Position numbers and translations under genes: made by a program | Shown here: piece by piece, positions 52,276 to 60,808 of the stretch | How positions within the stretch are numbered: position 1 is the first letter of the stretch | Layout: every line of letters begins with the position of its first letter | Origin: Balneola sp. | GTDB taxonomy: Bacteria > Bacteroidota > Rhodothermia > Balneolales > Balneolaceae | Direction: 5' to 3' | DNA length: 64,000 nt | Assembly (NCBI GenBank): GCA_017643645.1 | Contig: JAEPNB010000004.1 | Location: 62,001-126,000 of the forward strand | The notes under the pieces: generated by a model | Databases searched by the model: none | What the model was told of the DNA's origin: nothing | Seen by the model: the letters and a program-made list of their open reading frames with translations, nothing else

Positions 52276-52932
52276 GTGATCGACCAAAACTACATCTCGT
52301 TTTTTGAAGGACTTGAAAAAAACAACCAAAAAGAATGGTTTGATGATCATCGAAAAGATTATGAAAATCATGTTCGAAAGCCTTTTATCGAATTGATAGA
52401 AGCTTTAATTCCTGCTCTTCTCGAAATTGAACCTGATCTCCATACAGACGCCAAGAAAACATTATTCAGGATCAACAGAGATATCCGCTTTTCGAAAGAT
52501 AAAACTCCATATAACACACTTATGAAAGCCAGTTTATCCTCTGCAGGTAAAAAATCGGAGGTCCCGGGCTTTTATGTCGGCATCGGAGCAGAAAATGTCC
52601 ATGTTGGAGGTGGATTATATCAGCTTTCTAAAGACAGACTTACAAAAGTCAGGGATTTGATAGCATCTCACAAAGAAGAGTTCACCAGCATAGTTACTGA
52701 TCCTGAATTCAAGAGTAATTTCGGAGAACTGCAGGGCGAACGCAATAAAAGACTCGATAAAAAATATTCTGATCTGGAAGATGAACTCCCATACATAGCT
52801 AATAAGCAATTTTATGCTATGGCAAAATTCAAGACTTCGACGCTTGTTAAAAAGAACAATCAGATAGAAACGCTTATGAAATATTTTCGGGCTATTCAGC
52901 CTTTACACGCTTTTTTAAATAGAGCTTTTTAG
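52276..52932 (+). CDS. DUF2461 (TIGR02453-type) protein
   Basis: A 218-residue protein starting at GTG. The family marks are FFEGLEKNNQKEWFDDHRKD near residue 8, FRINRDIRFSKDKTPYNT near 75 and GFYVGIGAENVHVGGGLY near 100. These proteins have no known function. It is the third gene of a tight trio with two TfoX-like genes. Element copy 2 starts 8 bases after its stop. Confidence 0.88.
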   Translation: MIDQNYISFFEGLEKNNQKEWFDDHRKDYENHVRKPFIELIEALIPALLEIEPDLHTDAKKTLFRINRDIRFSKDKTPYNTLMKASLSSAGKKSEVPGFYVGIGAENVHVGGGLYQLSKDRLTKVRDLIASHKEEFTSIVTDPEFKSNFGELQGERNKRLDKKYSDLEDELPYIANKQFYAMAKFKTSTLVKKNNQIETLMKYFRAIQPLHAFLNRAF

Positions 52933-52939
52933 TCACTCT

Positions 52940-53479
52940 TGTAGAAGTTAGATAATTCACTTACAAAAATTGACTTGTTTATGATCCTTAGGATTTCCGA
53001 AACAGCTTCCAATTACACCGACCTTTAGAATTATTGGCGAGCCAAGAACGCAATGAAATCGACGGCTCCAAAGGAGCAATCATTACACTCAGGCTCGTTT
53101 GTGAATATGCATCATACGAACGTAGACCTTTTGTAATGATTAGTCGATGTAATGGAGTTCGCGCCAATAATTCTTGTCGGGAGCTTTTGGTACTTTTGTC
53201 GGTACAAAAGTACACATATCAAGTAAATGTACTCACAATACTTAAGTAAAGACCTCCTCTGTCTCCTCCTACAACAGGAGGAGGACTCGTTGATAAAAAT
53301 TAGAATCAACTCGGGAATTCCCCTCCTTATCCAAGGAGGGGCGAACTACTCAGAACCAAAGAATTTGTTTCGTAGCTGGGGAGGTCCGTTTCCAACGCAT
53401 AGCATCGAGTCCAGATAAAAAGGCTTAACCTAGCACAAGTATCTCTACTAAACTGTCAACGAATTACCTGACACCTACA
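52940..53479 (+). mobile_element. Non-coding terminal-inverted-repeat element, copy 2
   Basis: Left end TGTAGAAGTTAGATAATTCAC (52940-52960); right end a decayed inverted copy (53459-53479, 14-16 of 20 matching). The 5 bases ACTCT occur just outside both ends (52935-52939 and 53480-53484), a possible target-site duplication. The 146-bp palindromic core is at 53028-53173, and about 210 bases around it match copy 1 at over 90% by eye. An extra roughly 150 bases between 53214 and 53365 hold two further hairpins, one CTCCTCCT/AGGAGGAG and one perfect CCCCTCCTT/AAGGAGGGG (53320-53341). The right end supplies the stop codon of the DoxX gene. It fills the 541-base gap. Confidence 0.75.
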
Positions 53480-53897
53480 ACTCTGTCTTAGAAAACAGAG
53501 TTTTTACATTTAATACTTTGCTCCCGTTAAACAACAAATACAGAGATCCTGCAAGCATCATAATAGCCGGAAAAGCACCGGGATAAGTATCTCCGGTATG
53601 AACCATTAATAGTGCGATAATAAAATTACCAATCATTATTACGGCTGCAATACGAACCTGAAATCCGATTATAAAAAGTATTCCACAAATGAATTGCGCG
53701 TAAACAGACACAACTGCTGAAACCAAAGGGATTGGAAACCCGAAGTTTGTTAAAAACTCCGAAAATTCAAGCATTCTGTCCCACGAAAAGACATTATCCT
53801 GAGTTCCATAGATCAAATGGAAGCCGATGATCAACCGGATAAAAACTTCTGCATAGTCTTTGTGTTTCTCAAAGAATATATTCGCTCTTTCAATCAT
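53475..53897 (-). CDS. DoxX-family membrane protein
   Basis: A 140-residue protein with four membrane helices, of the DoxX type: RLIIGFHLIYGTQDN near residue 21, LEFSEFLTNFGFPIPLVSA near 45, YAQFICGILFIIGFQVRIAA near 67 and a final helix near 110. Members range from thiosulfate:quinone oxidoreductase parts to unknown proteins. The stop codon TAG lies within the terminal repeat of the neighbouring element, so the last residues may have been altered by its insertion. Confidence 0.82.
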   Translation of the reverse strand: MIERANIFFEKHKDYAEVFIRLIIGFHLIYGTQDNVFSWDRMLEFSEFLTNFGFPIPLVSAVVSVYAQFICGILFIIGFQVRIAAVIMIGNFIIALLMVHTGDTYPGAFPAIMMLAGSLYLLFNGSKVLNVKTLFSKTEL

Positions 53898-54022
53898 ACA
53901 TTTAATGTTTATTCAAGTGAACCGATAGTATAGAGTACCTGATCATAAAATAGCATTATTCTTAGTTAATCCGTTTATTCTCTGATTACAAGGATTGAAT
54001 TCCTTCAAAAACATGGTAAAAG

Positions 54023-54346
54023 ATGAATAAATATATGTTGATTTTTCGGGGTCAGGATGGAGTTGATACTTCCGATGCCGCCCTCAAAGAACGAATAAGT
54101 TTACATGTGAACTGGATCAAGAAGCTTGGTGATCAACACATAGATTCACAACGTCTGGAAGACTCCGGGACCCATCTTATAAGTCATGATCGTGTAATTA
54201 CAGACGGACCTTTTATCGAAGCAAAAGAGATCATACTTGGATATACAATTATTGCAGCTAAAAATATGGATGAAGCTGTTTTTCTAACCAAAACCTGCCC
54301 CTTATTAAATTACTTTGAAATTATGGTCAGGCCGGTGATCAGCTAA
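54023..54346 (+). CDS. YCII-related (DGPF-type) protein
   Basis: A 107-residue dimeric alpha-beta barrel-type protein. The start YMLIFRGQDG and the motif ITDGPFIEAKEIILGYTII near residue 62 identify the DGPF/YCII group, often found with ECF sigma factors, though none is beside it here. Enzymatic role unknown. It converges with the next gene with a 4-base overlap. Confidence 0.85.
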   Translation: MNKYMLIFRGQDGVDTSDAALKERISLHVNWIKKLGDQHIDSQRLEDSGTHLISHDRVITDGPFIEAKEIILGYTIIAAKNMDEAVFLTKTCPLLNYFEIMVRPVIS

Positions 54347-55098
54347 TTAGTGAAAAAATCTTTTTCAAATGTAGCAGCCAGATCGTAATTAAAGAACTCT
54401 ATCATTTTAGTTTGAGTGCCTTTTTTCATTCCGATCTTTTTCGGTAACCAAACACCATCCACTTCTGTGTATTCATCAATCGTATAATTTATAACCGACT
54501 GATATTTCCCATCCAGAAAATATACCTGTTTCATAAAAGGACGATATGTGTCTTTTGAGATGTAGTACATTTCTTCTCCGTATCTCAAACCTGAAAGCCG
54601 GATGATATATGCTTCTGATTCTCCTATTTTGATCTCTCCTTCATAATAGACATCTAGTCTCTTATCTTCATAATCGAAAAGGTTATTCTCATACAGATTA
54701 AATTGTTCTTCCTCGTTCAGTTTCCGACCTTTTAAACTCTGAACTACCTCCCCTTCCTCTTTATCAATTTTCTTGATCCATCCTTTTCTGCCGTGCCTTC
54801 CAAAGAAAATATATTCATCTTCGGTTTTTTGATCTATACGAAACCAATCATTTTTCATATAAAAAAGATCGAAAGTAGCTTTTTCACCGGTCTGGTAAGT
54901 GATTTCTCCAGTTGTTTGAAATGATTCAACTTCTAAATTCTTCTCTCTTCCTCCCAGTGCAGCCACCACTCGTTCAACCAGTTCATTCAATTCTTTATCG
55001 TACTCATAAATATCCAGCAGATATCGGTTCCTGTCCTGAGTAAACGCAGATGGGCTTATAAAAAAGAGAAGCAGTATAAAGATGAAAATCTTCTTCAT
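54343..55098 (-). CDS. Secreted outer-membrane-associated protein of unknown function
   Basis: A 251-residue protein with a Sec signal peptide (MKKIFIF... to AFTQ). The mature part begins with a helix, ELVERVVAALGGREKNLEVE, then alternates strands such as GEITYQTGEKATFDLFYMKN, FRIDQKT and GEEMYYISKDTYRPFMKQVY. This resembles the LolA/LolB-like concave sheet of lipid-carrying periplasmic proteins (outer-membrane lipoprotein-sorting type), but no named family is certain. A role in lipid or lipoprotein handling is an inference. It is divergent from xseA across 74 bases. Confidence 0.65.
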   Translation of the reverse strand: MKKIFIFILLLFFISPSAFTQDRNRYLLDIYEYDKELNELVERVVAALGGREKNLEVESFQTTGEITYQTGEKATFDLFYMKNDWFRIDQKTEDEYIFFGRHGRKGWIKKIDKEEGEVVQSLKGRKLNEEEQFNLYENNLFDYEDKRLDVYYEGEIKIGESEAYIIRLSGLRYGEEMYYISKDTYRPFMKQVYFLDGKYQSVINYTIDEYTEVDGVWLPKKIGMKKGTQTKMIEFFNYDLAATFEKDFFTN

Positions 55099-55172
55099 AA
55101 CGATAGAATTTCTCTCATTATACTAAATCAGAATCAATAAATCCCGTATGTTTCCTTCAAACCAATTTATTT

Positions 55173-56363
55173 ATGTCCGAACAAACACCTTTTCTTTTTG
55201 ATATACCTTCCGTTTCCGAATTAACCGGAAAGATTAAAACTGTACTCGAACAGAATTTTATGGATATTCTGGTTGAAGGCGAAGCCAGTAATGTGAAACG
55301 AAGTGCAAACGGGCACTATTACTTTACTTTGAAAGATTCAGGAGCTCAACTTCCTTGTGTAATATGGAGAAGTACCGTACAGCGCTTGGGAATAGAACTT
55401 ACCGACGGACAGCAAATAGTCATTGGTGGAGATATTCAGGTTTACGAACCCCATGGTCGTTATCAAATGATTGTAAATCTGGTTCAGCAAGCAGGAATTG
55501 GAAAACTTCAACAAGCCTTTGAGAAGTTAAAAGCAAAACTGAAGTCTGAAGGTTTATTTGATGATATACATAAACTGGCGCTTCCTAAATTTCCTCAAAG
55601 GATCGGAGTAGTAACTTCTAAGACAACAGCTGCTTTTCAGGATATCAGGGCTACTCTTCAGAAAAGATGGCCCCTTGCGGAAGTAAAACTGTTTCATGCC
55701 AGCGTACAAGGAGTGAATGCAGCTCCCGAAATTGTAAATGGAATAAATTACTTCTCCAATCATAAGAATGTGGATGTAGTAATTATTGGTCGTGGTGGTG
55801 GTTCGCTCGAAGATCTGTGGCCATTTAATGAGGAAGCGGTGGCAAGAGCTGTTTTTCATTGTGAGATCCCAATCATAAGTGCTGTTGGACACGAAATTGA
55901 TTTTTCTATTTCAGATTTTGTTGCAGATTCAAGAGCGGCTACTCCAACTCATGCTGCTGTAATGGCTGTTCCGGATATCAACGAAATAAACATGAAAATT
56001 GAAGATCTGTACAGGAGACTTCAGCTCAATACCTCAGGAGCAGTACAATTTTATAAAGATCGTGTTAAAAACCTTGCCGGTTCTTATGCCCTTCTTGCGG
56101 TTCAGCAAAAAATGAAAAATGCCGGAACTAAAATTACCAATCTTAGAGAACAGCTTGGACATCGGGCTACCTCCTCGATAAGAAATCAAAAAGATATTTT
56201 ACTCGATTTTCAACATCGTCTGGACAAACAAAACCCGAATGGACCTCTCGAAAAAGGATTCGCACGTGTATGGCAAGATGAAAAGTGGATCAGAAACTCT
56301 AATGATCTCCTTCAAAAAGAGTCTTTTGATATAGAGTGGAAAGATGATCGAATCAAAATATGA
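55173..56363 (+). CDS. xseA: Exodeoxyribonuclease VII large subunit
   Basis: A 396-residue XseA. The N-terminal OB fold (about 8-105, VEGEASNVKRSANGHYYFTL near 33) is followed by the catalytic domain with PQRIGVVTSKTTAAFQDI near 142, IIGRGGGSLEDLWPFNEE near 205 and SAVGHEIDFSISDFVADSRA near 235, then a coiled coil ending GFARVWQDEKWI. The small subunit gene xseB, which usually follows, is not here; a flavoprotein gene overlaps the stop instead. ExoVII degrades single-stranded DNA from both ends. Confidence 0.94.
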   Translation: MSEQTPFLFDIPSVSELTGKIKTVLEQNFMDILVEGEASNVKRSANGHYYFTLKDSGAQLPCVIWRSTVQRLGIELTDGQQIVIGGDIQVYEPHGRYQMIVNLVQQAGIGKLQQAFEKLKAKLKSEGLFDDIHKLALPKFPQRIGVVTSKTTAAFQDIRATLQKRWPLAEVKLFHASVQGVNAAPEIVNGINYFSNHKNVDVVIIGRGGGSLEDLWPFNEEAVARAVFHCEIPIISAVGHEIDFSISDFVADSRAATPTHAAVMAVPDINEINMKIEDLYRRLQLNTSGAVQFYKDRVKNLAGSYALLAVQQKMKNAGTKITNLREQLGHRATSSIRNQKDILLDFQHRLDKQNPNGPLEKGFARVWQDEKWIRNSNDLLQKESFDIEWKDDRIKI

Positions 56364-57340
56364 CAACACCTTCTGAAAAAGCAGAGATTATCGTACTTGG
56401 AAGTGGCGTTTCAGGTTTAACTACGGCACTTACTTTACTTGAAAATGGGTATGATGCCCGCATAATTGCACGTGAACATTTCAATGACACCGTTTCTGCA
56501 AATGCAGCTGCTGTTTGGTTCCCGTACAAAGCATTACCCGTAGAAAAGGTAGTTAAATGGAGTAATCTGTCATATACAAGATTTAAGGAGTTAGCCGAGA
56601 TTCCGGAAAGCGGAGTTTCAATAGTTCCTTTCAGAATTATTGAGTCGGCAGATGAAACTCCATTCTGGCTCGATGCCTTGCCCAAAGAAGCGGACATGAG
56701 CCGAAACAACATTACAGTTCTTGGATCCGATTTTAATTCCTACTCCTGTTCTATTCCTTTGATTGAAACTCATATCTATCTTCCTTTCCTGCATGATAAA
56801 TTCCTCGAAAACGGTGGTACTATTCAATATCAGGAGATCAAGGATATTAAAAGTCTAGCTAAGCAACCTCCTGTTATCAATTGCACCGGGTTAGGTTCAA
56901 GAGAATTGTGCAACGATAAAGAACTGTATCCCATCCACGGACAAACAGTAAAAATCAAATCCACTGAAAATACAGTTGGTTTAGCATTCGATAAATTCCC
57001 GGATGAACCGGATAATGAATTAGCATATTTCATTCCCAGATCTGACTGTACCATTTTAGGGGGCTCTGCTTTTAAAAATGTAGAATCAAAAGCTATTGAT
57101 GAAGACCTTACTCAACGAATTATAGAGCGTTGTCTTTTACTGGATCCGAAACTTGAAACAGAGCACATTATCTCTTCACATGTTGGATTACGTCCCGGAA
57201 GAAGCCAGATAAGACTTGAACAAGATCCAGAGGTTTCAGTTATTCATAATTACGGTCATGGTGGAGCAGGATTTACCGTATCCTGGGGTTGTGCCGCTGA
57301 AGTTCTAACTATAGTTCAAAAATTCTTCGATAATGAATGA
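56360..57340 (+). CDS. D-amino-acid-oxidase-type FAD flavoprotein
   Basis: A 326-residue flavoenzyme. The dinucleotide site is IIVLGSGVSGLTTALTLLE near residue 10; VSANAAAVWFPYKALP near 45 is the second FAD segment. GLRPGRSQIRLE near 275 holds the substrate-carboxylate arginine, and VIHNYGHGGAGFTVSWGCA near 294 is the D-amino-acid oxidase signature. Length and motifs match eukaryotic DAAO/DASPO (about 340 residues) rather than bacterial DadA. It should oxidise D-amino acids with oxygen to keto acids, ammonia and peroxide. Its ATG overlaps the xseA stop by 4 bases. Confidence 0.87.
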   Translation: MTTPSEKAEIIVLGSGVSGLTTALTLLENGYDARIIAREHFNDTVSANAAAVWFPYKALPVEKVVKWSNLSYTRFKELAEIPESGVSIVPFRIIESADETPFWLDALPKEADMSRNNITVLGSDFNSYSCSIPLIETHIYLPFLHDKFLENGGTIQYQEIKDIKSLAKQPPVINCTGLGSRELCNDKELYPIHGQTVKIKSTENTVGLAFDKFPDEPDNELAYFIPRSDCTILGGSAFKNVESKAIDEDLTQRIIERCLLLDPKLETEHIISSHVGLRPGRSQIRLEQDPEVSVIHNYGHGGAGFTVSWGCAAEVLTIVQKFFDNE

Positions 57341-57875
57341 TCGCTATTTTTTTACTTCAATACGTCTTGGATTCAGGAAATTTAAAGAATCTGATTTTGA
57401 ATTTTTTTATTCAATGAACTCAGATCAGGAAGTTATGAAACACTTCCCCTCTGTTTTGGATAAAGAGCAAACGCTTTCATTAATGAACAGGATCAACAAT
57501 CATATTGATGAACGTGGTTTTGGATTTTATGCCGTAGACCTTCTTTCTGAAAATGCTTTCATAGGTTTTATTGGTTTAAAGAGAACCAATTTTGAAGCTG
57601 ATTTTACTCCATGTGTTGAAATAGGCTGGCGTCTGGATAAAAAGTATTGGAATCGTGGTCTTGCAACGGAGGGCTCAGCACGATGTTTAGACTTCGCCTT
57701 TTCTGATCTTAATTTAAATGAAGTGTACTCATTCACTGCACTGCTCAATAAAGCTTCAGAGAGAGTGATGCAGAAAATAGGAATGAAAAAGATCGGAGAA
57801 TTTGATCACCCATTAGTTGAAGATAATCATCCTTTAAAAGCCCATTGCTTGTACAGAATTTCAAAAGGAACTTAA
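57333..57875 (+). CDS. GNAT-family N-acetyltransferase (RimJ/RimL-like)
   Basis: A 180-residue acetyltransferase. The start TSIRLGFRKFKESDFEFFYS is the RimJ/RimL pattern, and CVEIGWRLDKKYWNRGLATEGSARCLDFAF contains the acetyl-CoA pyrophosphate-binding loop (about residues 90-115). The end, SERVMQKIGMKKIGEFDHP, is typical. The acceptor (protein terminus or small molecule) is unknown. It overlaps the flavoprotein gene by 8 bases and is probably co-translated. Confidence 0.85.
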   Translation: MNDRYFFTSIRLGFRKFKESDFEFFYSMNSDQEVMKHFPSVLDKEQTLSLMNRINNHIDERGFGFYAVDLLSENAFIGFIGLKRTNFEADFTPCVEIGWRLDKKYWNRGLATEGSARCLDFAFSDLNLNEVYSFTALLNKASERVMQKIGMKKIGEFDHPLVEDNHPLKAHCLYRISKGT

Positions 57876-57954
57876 AAATATATTTTTCACTTCTATCGGA
57901 ATGGATTTAACTGTTCCGTAATTTTTGTTAATCAAAAACTCCCTCAATTCAATC

Positions 57955-59028
57955 ATGAAGAAATTTTTTAGTTCTGTATTTCTGCTTTTCACAATTTTCT
58001 TGTTTTCAGGTTCAATAAATGCTCAAGAATCAAATTTTCAATTTTATGGAAATGTGCGTTTAGCACATATTGGAACTGATACCGATGCAAATGGACTTGG
58101 AGGAGATAATACTTTATTGCGAATTCGTCCCGGTGTTAAGTATTTCTTCAATGAAAATCATTCTTTTTCAGGTCGGTTAGTGTATTTGGTTTCTAAAGAA
58201 GCAGAACCGTTTGAGTTTACTATCAAAGCAAACGGAAACCGCCAATTGGCTTACGGTTCACTTTCCTTCGACGAATTTTACTATCAATACACTAACGAAG
58301 ACTTCCTTTTGAAGGCTGGGCGATTCCAAAAATCTATAAGCGTTTTATCAAATGCAGGTCGGTCGCACCTAAGATTTCAAAGTAATGCAAATTTCGTGCA
58401 TTGGAGTGATGGATTATATCTTAAAAAAGGTTTGAACAGTGAATGGTTTGGAGAAGCTATTATCGAATATCAAAACCGGGATGCTCTTTCATTTCCATAC
58501 AAGGCAAATCTGAACTATGGTAATTCTGAACATAATTTTAACTACTATCTGGGAGCTGAAAACAGGACACGTGACCAGAATAATATTATCCAAAAAGGTT
58601 TTGGAATTTTCTTTGCACCTAACGCATACTTAAAACCGGATGGGTTTTCAACTTATGTGGCATTAGCCTCAAGAATAACCTTTGACTTTCCTGCTGAAGA
58701 TGTATTGAAAGGCGGGTCTTTCAGGATTGTTGGAGAACTTGGTCAAAACTTGAATACTGAATTCAAAAACGGAACAAGTGCCGTTACTTCTTTTGGGATC
58801 AATAAATATGCCGAAAAACATGAATTAATGGTAGAGTTTGCCAGCACCGATTCACAATGGTTAACTGCCAGCCCTTACGGGGTAAATTCTGAAGAAATTG
58901 AAATCAGATATCGATTTATTTTCAGCTCAGATCTAAACTTTGATATTCGTTACAGAATCCGGGAATCCAGATTTGATATTGTTCCTACTCAGTACAGTAC
59001 ATTTTTAAGAGCTACTTATTCCTTCTGA
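57955..59028 (+). CDS. Outer-membrane beta-barrel (porin-like) protein
   Basis: About 357 residues from the ATG at 57955, which gives a clean signal peptide (MKKFFSSVF... to INAQ); an in-frame start at 57925 adds ten less likely residues. The mature part is a run of amphipathic strands rich in Phe/Tyr/Asn, for example FYGNVRLAHIGTD, EFYYQYTNEDFLLKAGRFQ and FDIRYRIRE, and ends with an aromatic-terminated strand, FLRATYSF, the usual barrel-assembly signal. It resembles alginate-export or phosphate-selective-type porins, but no specific substrate can be given. Confidence 0.75.
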   Translation: MKKFFSSVFLLFTIFLFSGSINAQESNFQFYGNVRLAHIGTDTDANGLGGDNTLLRIRPGVKYFFNENHSFSGRLVYLVSKEAEPFEFTIKANGNRQLAYGSLSFDEFYYQYTNEDFLLKAGRFQKSISVLSNAGRSHLRFQSNANFVHWSDGLYLKKGLNSEWFGEAIIEYQNRDALSFPYKANLNYGNSEHNFNYYLGAENRTRDQNNIIQKGFGIFFAPNAYLKPDGFSTYVALASRITFDFPAEDVLKGGSFRIVGELGQNLNTEFKNGTSAVTSFGINKYAEKHELMVEFASTDSQWLTASPYGVNSEEIEIRYRFIFSSDLNFDIRYRIRESRFDIVPTQYSTFLRATYSF

Positions 59029-59030
59029 AA

Positions 59031-60167
59031 TCAGTTTTCCTGCTTCGCATAGCAGCCCAGAATAGTAAGCTCGGCTGCTTTTTCTTCCAGTTTTTTAAGT
59101 GCTTTCTTAGTTTCAGGATCTGCTGTATTTGCAATGATATCCAAGTGGAAAGAATACTTCCATGGTTCATTCAGCCTGGGCCGCGATTCCAGCTTGCTCA
59201 TATTGATTCCAAACTCATGCAGCACATTCAGGCACTCGATCAAAGAACCTTCCTCATTAGATGTCACCATCAAAAGTGATGTTTTTGCCGGAATCTGAAG
59301 ATCAACTTTAACCGGTTTTGGAGCTACGATTACAAACCGAGTATAATTCTCTTTTTGGTTAGCAATGTCGTGAGCAATCACTTTTAAACCATAATGATCA
59401 GCGGCGTGCGCTCCGGCTATTGCTGCCTGAGACAGATCTCCATCTTCCAAAACTTTCCGTGCTGAAATTGCTGTATCCAGATAAGACTCTACTTTACATC
59501 TCGGAAGTCTTGAGAGAAAATGAGTGCATTGTGCGATCGCTTGCGGATGAGATAATATTCTTCGGATCTGTGAAACATCCACATCTTCAACTGCTAACAG
59601 GCAATGAACTATTTTCAGGATCTCCTCGCCCACAATATGCAAATGTGCTTCTCCCAGAATGTCGTACGTATCATTGATGGAGCCGGCTGTTGTATTTTCG
59701 ATAGGTAAGCAAGCCAAATCAACTTCACCTTCCTTCACTGCTTTTGCAGCTCCTAAAAAGGTGTCGTACCCATAGCTCTCTACTTTTCCGTAACGTTCAC
59801 CAAAATGTCGCTGAATGGCCAGATGCGAATAGGCTCCATTTGTTCCCTGGTAACTTACCTTGATGGTTTCGCCATTGCTCTTATTCTGATGATCAACCAA
59901 AGAATGAGTTTGAAATCGAACAGAGTTTGTGATGATCTCTCGGAATAAATGTTCTGCATAGTATCTGTCCAGACCTATTTCCTGAGCAAAATGACGAATC
60001 CGATTCAGAAGTTGCTCCTCCCTCTCCATATCTCGGATTCCGGCTTCTTTGTCGATCTTAAGCGCTGCAACTTCTTTTACAATATCCTGCCGTTCAGCAA
60101 CCGCTTTAAGTATGGTTTTATCAATTTGGTCTAGACGTTCCCGAATAGATTCAAGTTCTTTTTTCAT
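59031..60167 (-). CDS. pheA: Bifunctional chorismate mutase/prephenate dehydratase (P-protein)
   Basis: About 378 residues from the ATG at 60167; a longer in-frame reading from 60359 overlaps the TspO gene and adds 64 residues unlike any P-protein. The N-terminal AroQ chorismate mutase (1-90) shows IRERLDQIDKTILKAVAERQ and IRDMEREEQLLNRIRHFA. The dehydratase domain has YQGTNGAYSHLAIQRHFG near 115, the CLPIENTTAGSINDTYD block near 160, and NYTRFVIVAP near 283 (the catalytic TRF motif). A C-terminal ACT domain with GSLIECLNVLHEFGINMSKLESRPR binds phenylalanine for feedback control. Confidence 0.94.
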   Translation of the reverse strand: MKKELESIRERLDQIDKTILKAVAERQDIVKEVAALKIDKEAGIRDMEREEQLLNRIRHFAQEIGLDRYYAEHLFREIITNSVRFQTHSLVDHQNKSNGETIKVSYQGTNGAYSHLAIQRHFGERYGKVESYGYDTFLGAAKAVKEGEVDLACLPIENTTAGSINDTYDILGEAHLHIVGEEILKIVHCLLAVEDVDVSQIRRILSHPQAIAQCTHFLSRLPRCKVESYLDTAISARKVLEDGDLSQAAIAGAHAADHYGLKVIAHDIANQKENYTRFVIVAPKPVKVDLQIPAKTSLLMVTSNEEGSLIECLNVLHEFGINMSKLESRPRLNEPWKYSFHLDIIANTADPETKKALKKLEEKAAELTILGCYAKQEN

Positions 60168-60267
60168 ATCATATCTATTTCGATGAACCGAGAAGGTAGT
60201 AAGTTTAAATTCAAGTTGAGGGAATTTTTTAGAAGGAACTGACATTATCATCTCAAAAAAGAATAAA

Positions 60268-60747
60268 ATGTCTATTCCGAATAAGTATAAACTTCCTGTT
60301 TCCATTGCACTATGTTTGCTTATAGGATTTCTCTCCGGAATCTCAACTTCAGAAAGCATTTCAGGATGGTATTCATCATTAGAAAAACCCTTCTTTAATC
60401 CACCGAATTGGATATTCGGCCCTGTATGGACTTTCCTTTACATCTTGATGGGGATGGCTTTAGGAAAAATTTGGAGCTCTGATATTTCAGGTAAAGAAAA
60501 GAATAAAGCTATTTTCGTTTTTGGTTCTCAATTAGTTATAAACGCGCTATGGAGTATCTTTTTCTTTGGGATGCAAAACCCAATATTGGCTTTTATTGAC
60601 ATCATTATTTTAATTATTCTGATCGTCTACACCATCAAATTGTTCAAGCCCATCAACAGAATGGCTTCATGGCTTTTATATCCATATTTGGTCTGGGTGA
60701 GTTTTGCAACTGTTCTTAACTTATCAATCATATTATTGAATAACTAG
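60268..60747 (+). CDS. tspO: TspO/MBR-family membrane protein
   Basis: A 159-residue protein with five membrane helices. The TspO marks are WYSSLEKPFFNPPNWIFGPV near residue 33 (KP..PP.W.F.PVW pattern), NALWSIFFFGMQNP near 95 and LLYPYLVWVSFATVLN near 137. Bacterial TspO binds tetrapyrroles and affects their export or breakdown. It is divergent from pheA by about 100 bases. Confidence 0.92.
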   Translation: MSIPNKYKLPVSIALCLLIGFLSGISTSESISGWYSSLEKPFFNPPNWIFGPVWTFLYILMGMALGKIWSSDISGKEKNKAIFVFGSQLVINALWSIFFFGMQNPILAFIDIIILIILIVYTIKLFKPINRMASWLLYPYLVWVSFATVLNLSIILLNN

Positions 60748-60808
60748 ATATCAGCACTTGCAAATGCATGTCTATTGATTCATCTTCTCAGGAAATAAAT
60801 ACCCTGAT

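Noticed and set aside
60168-60359. Long N-terminus of PheA
   Set aside because: The extra 64 residues overlap the TspO gene and do not resemble any chorismate mutase.
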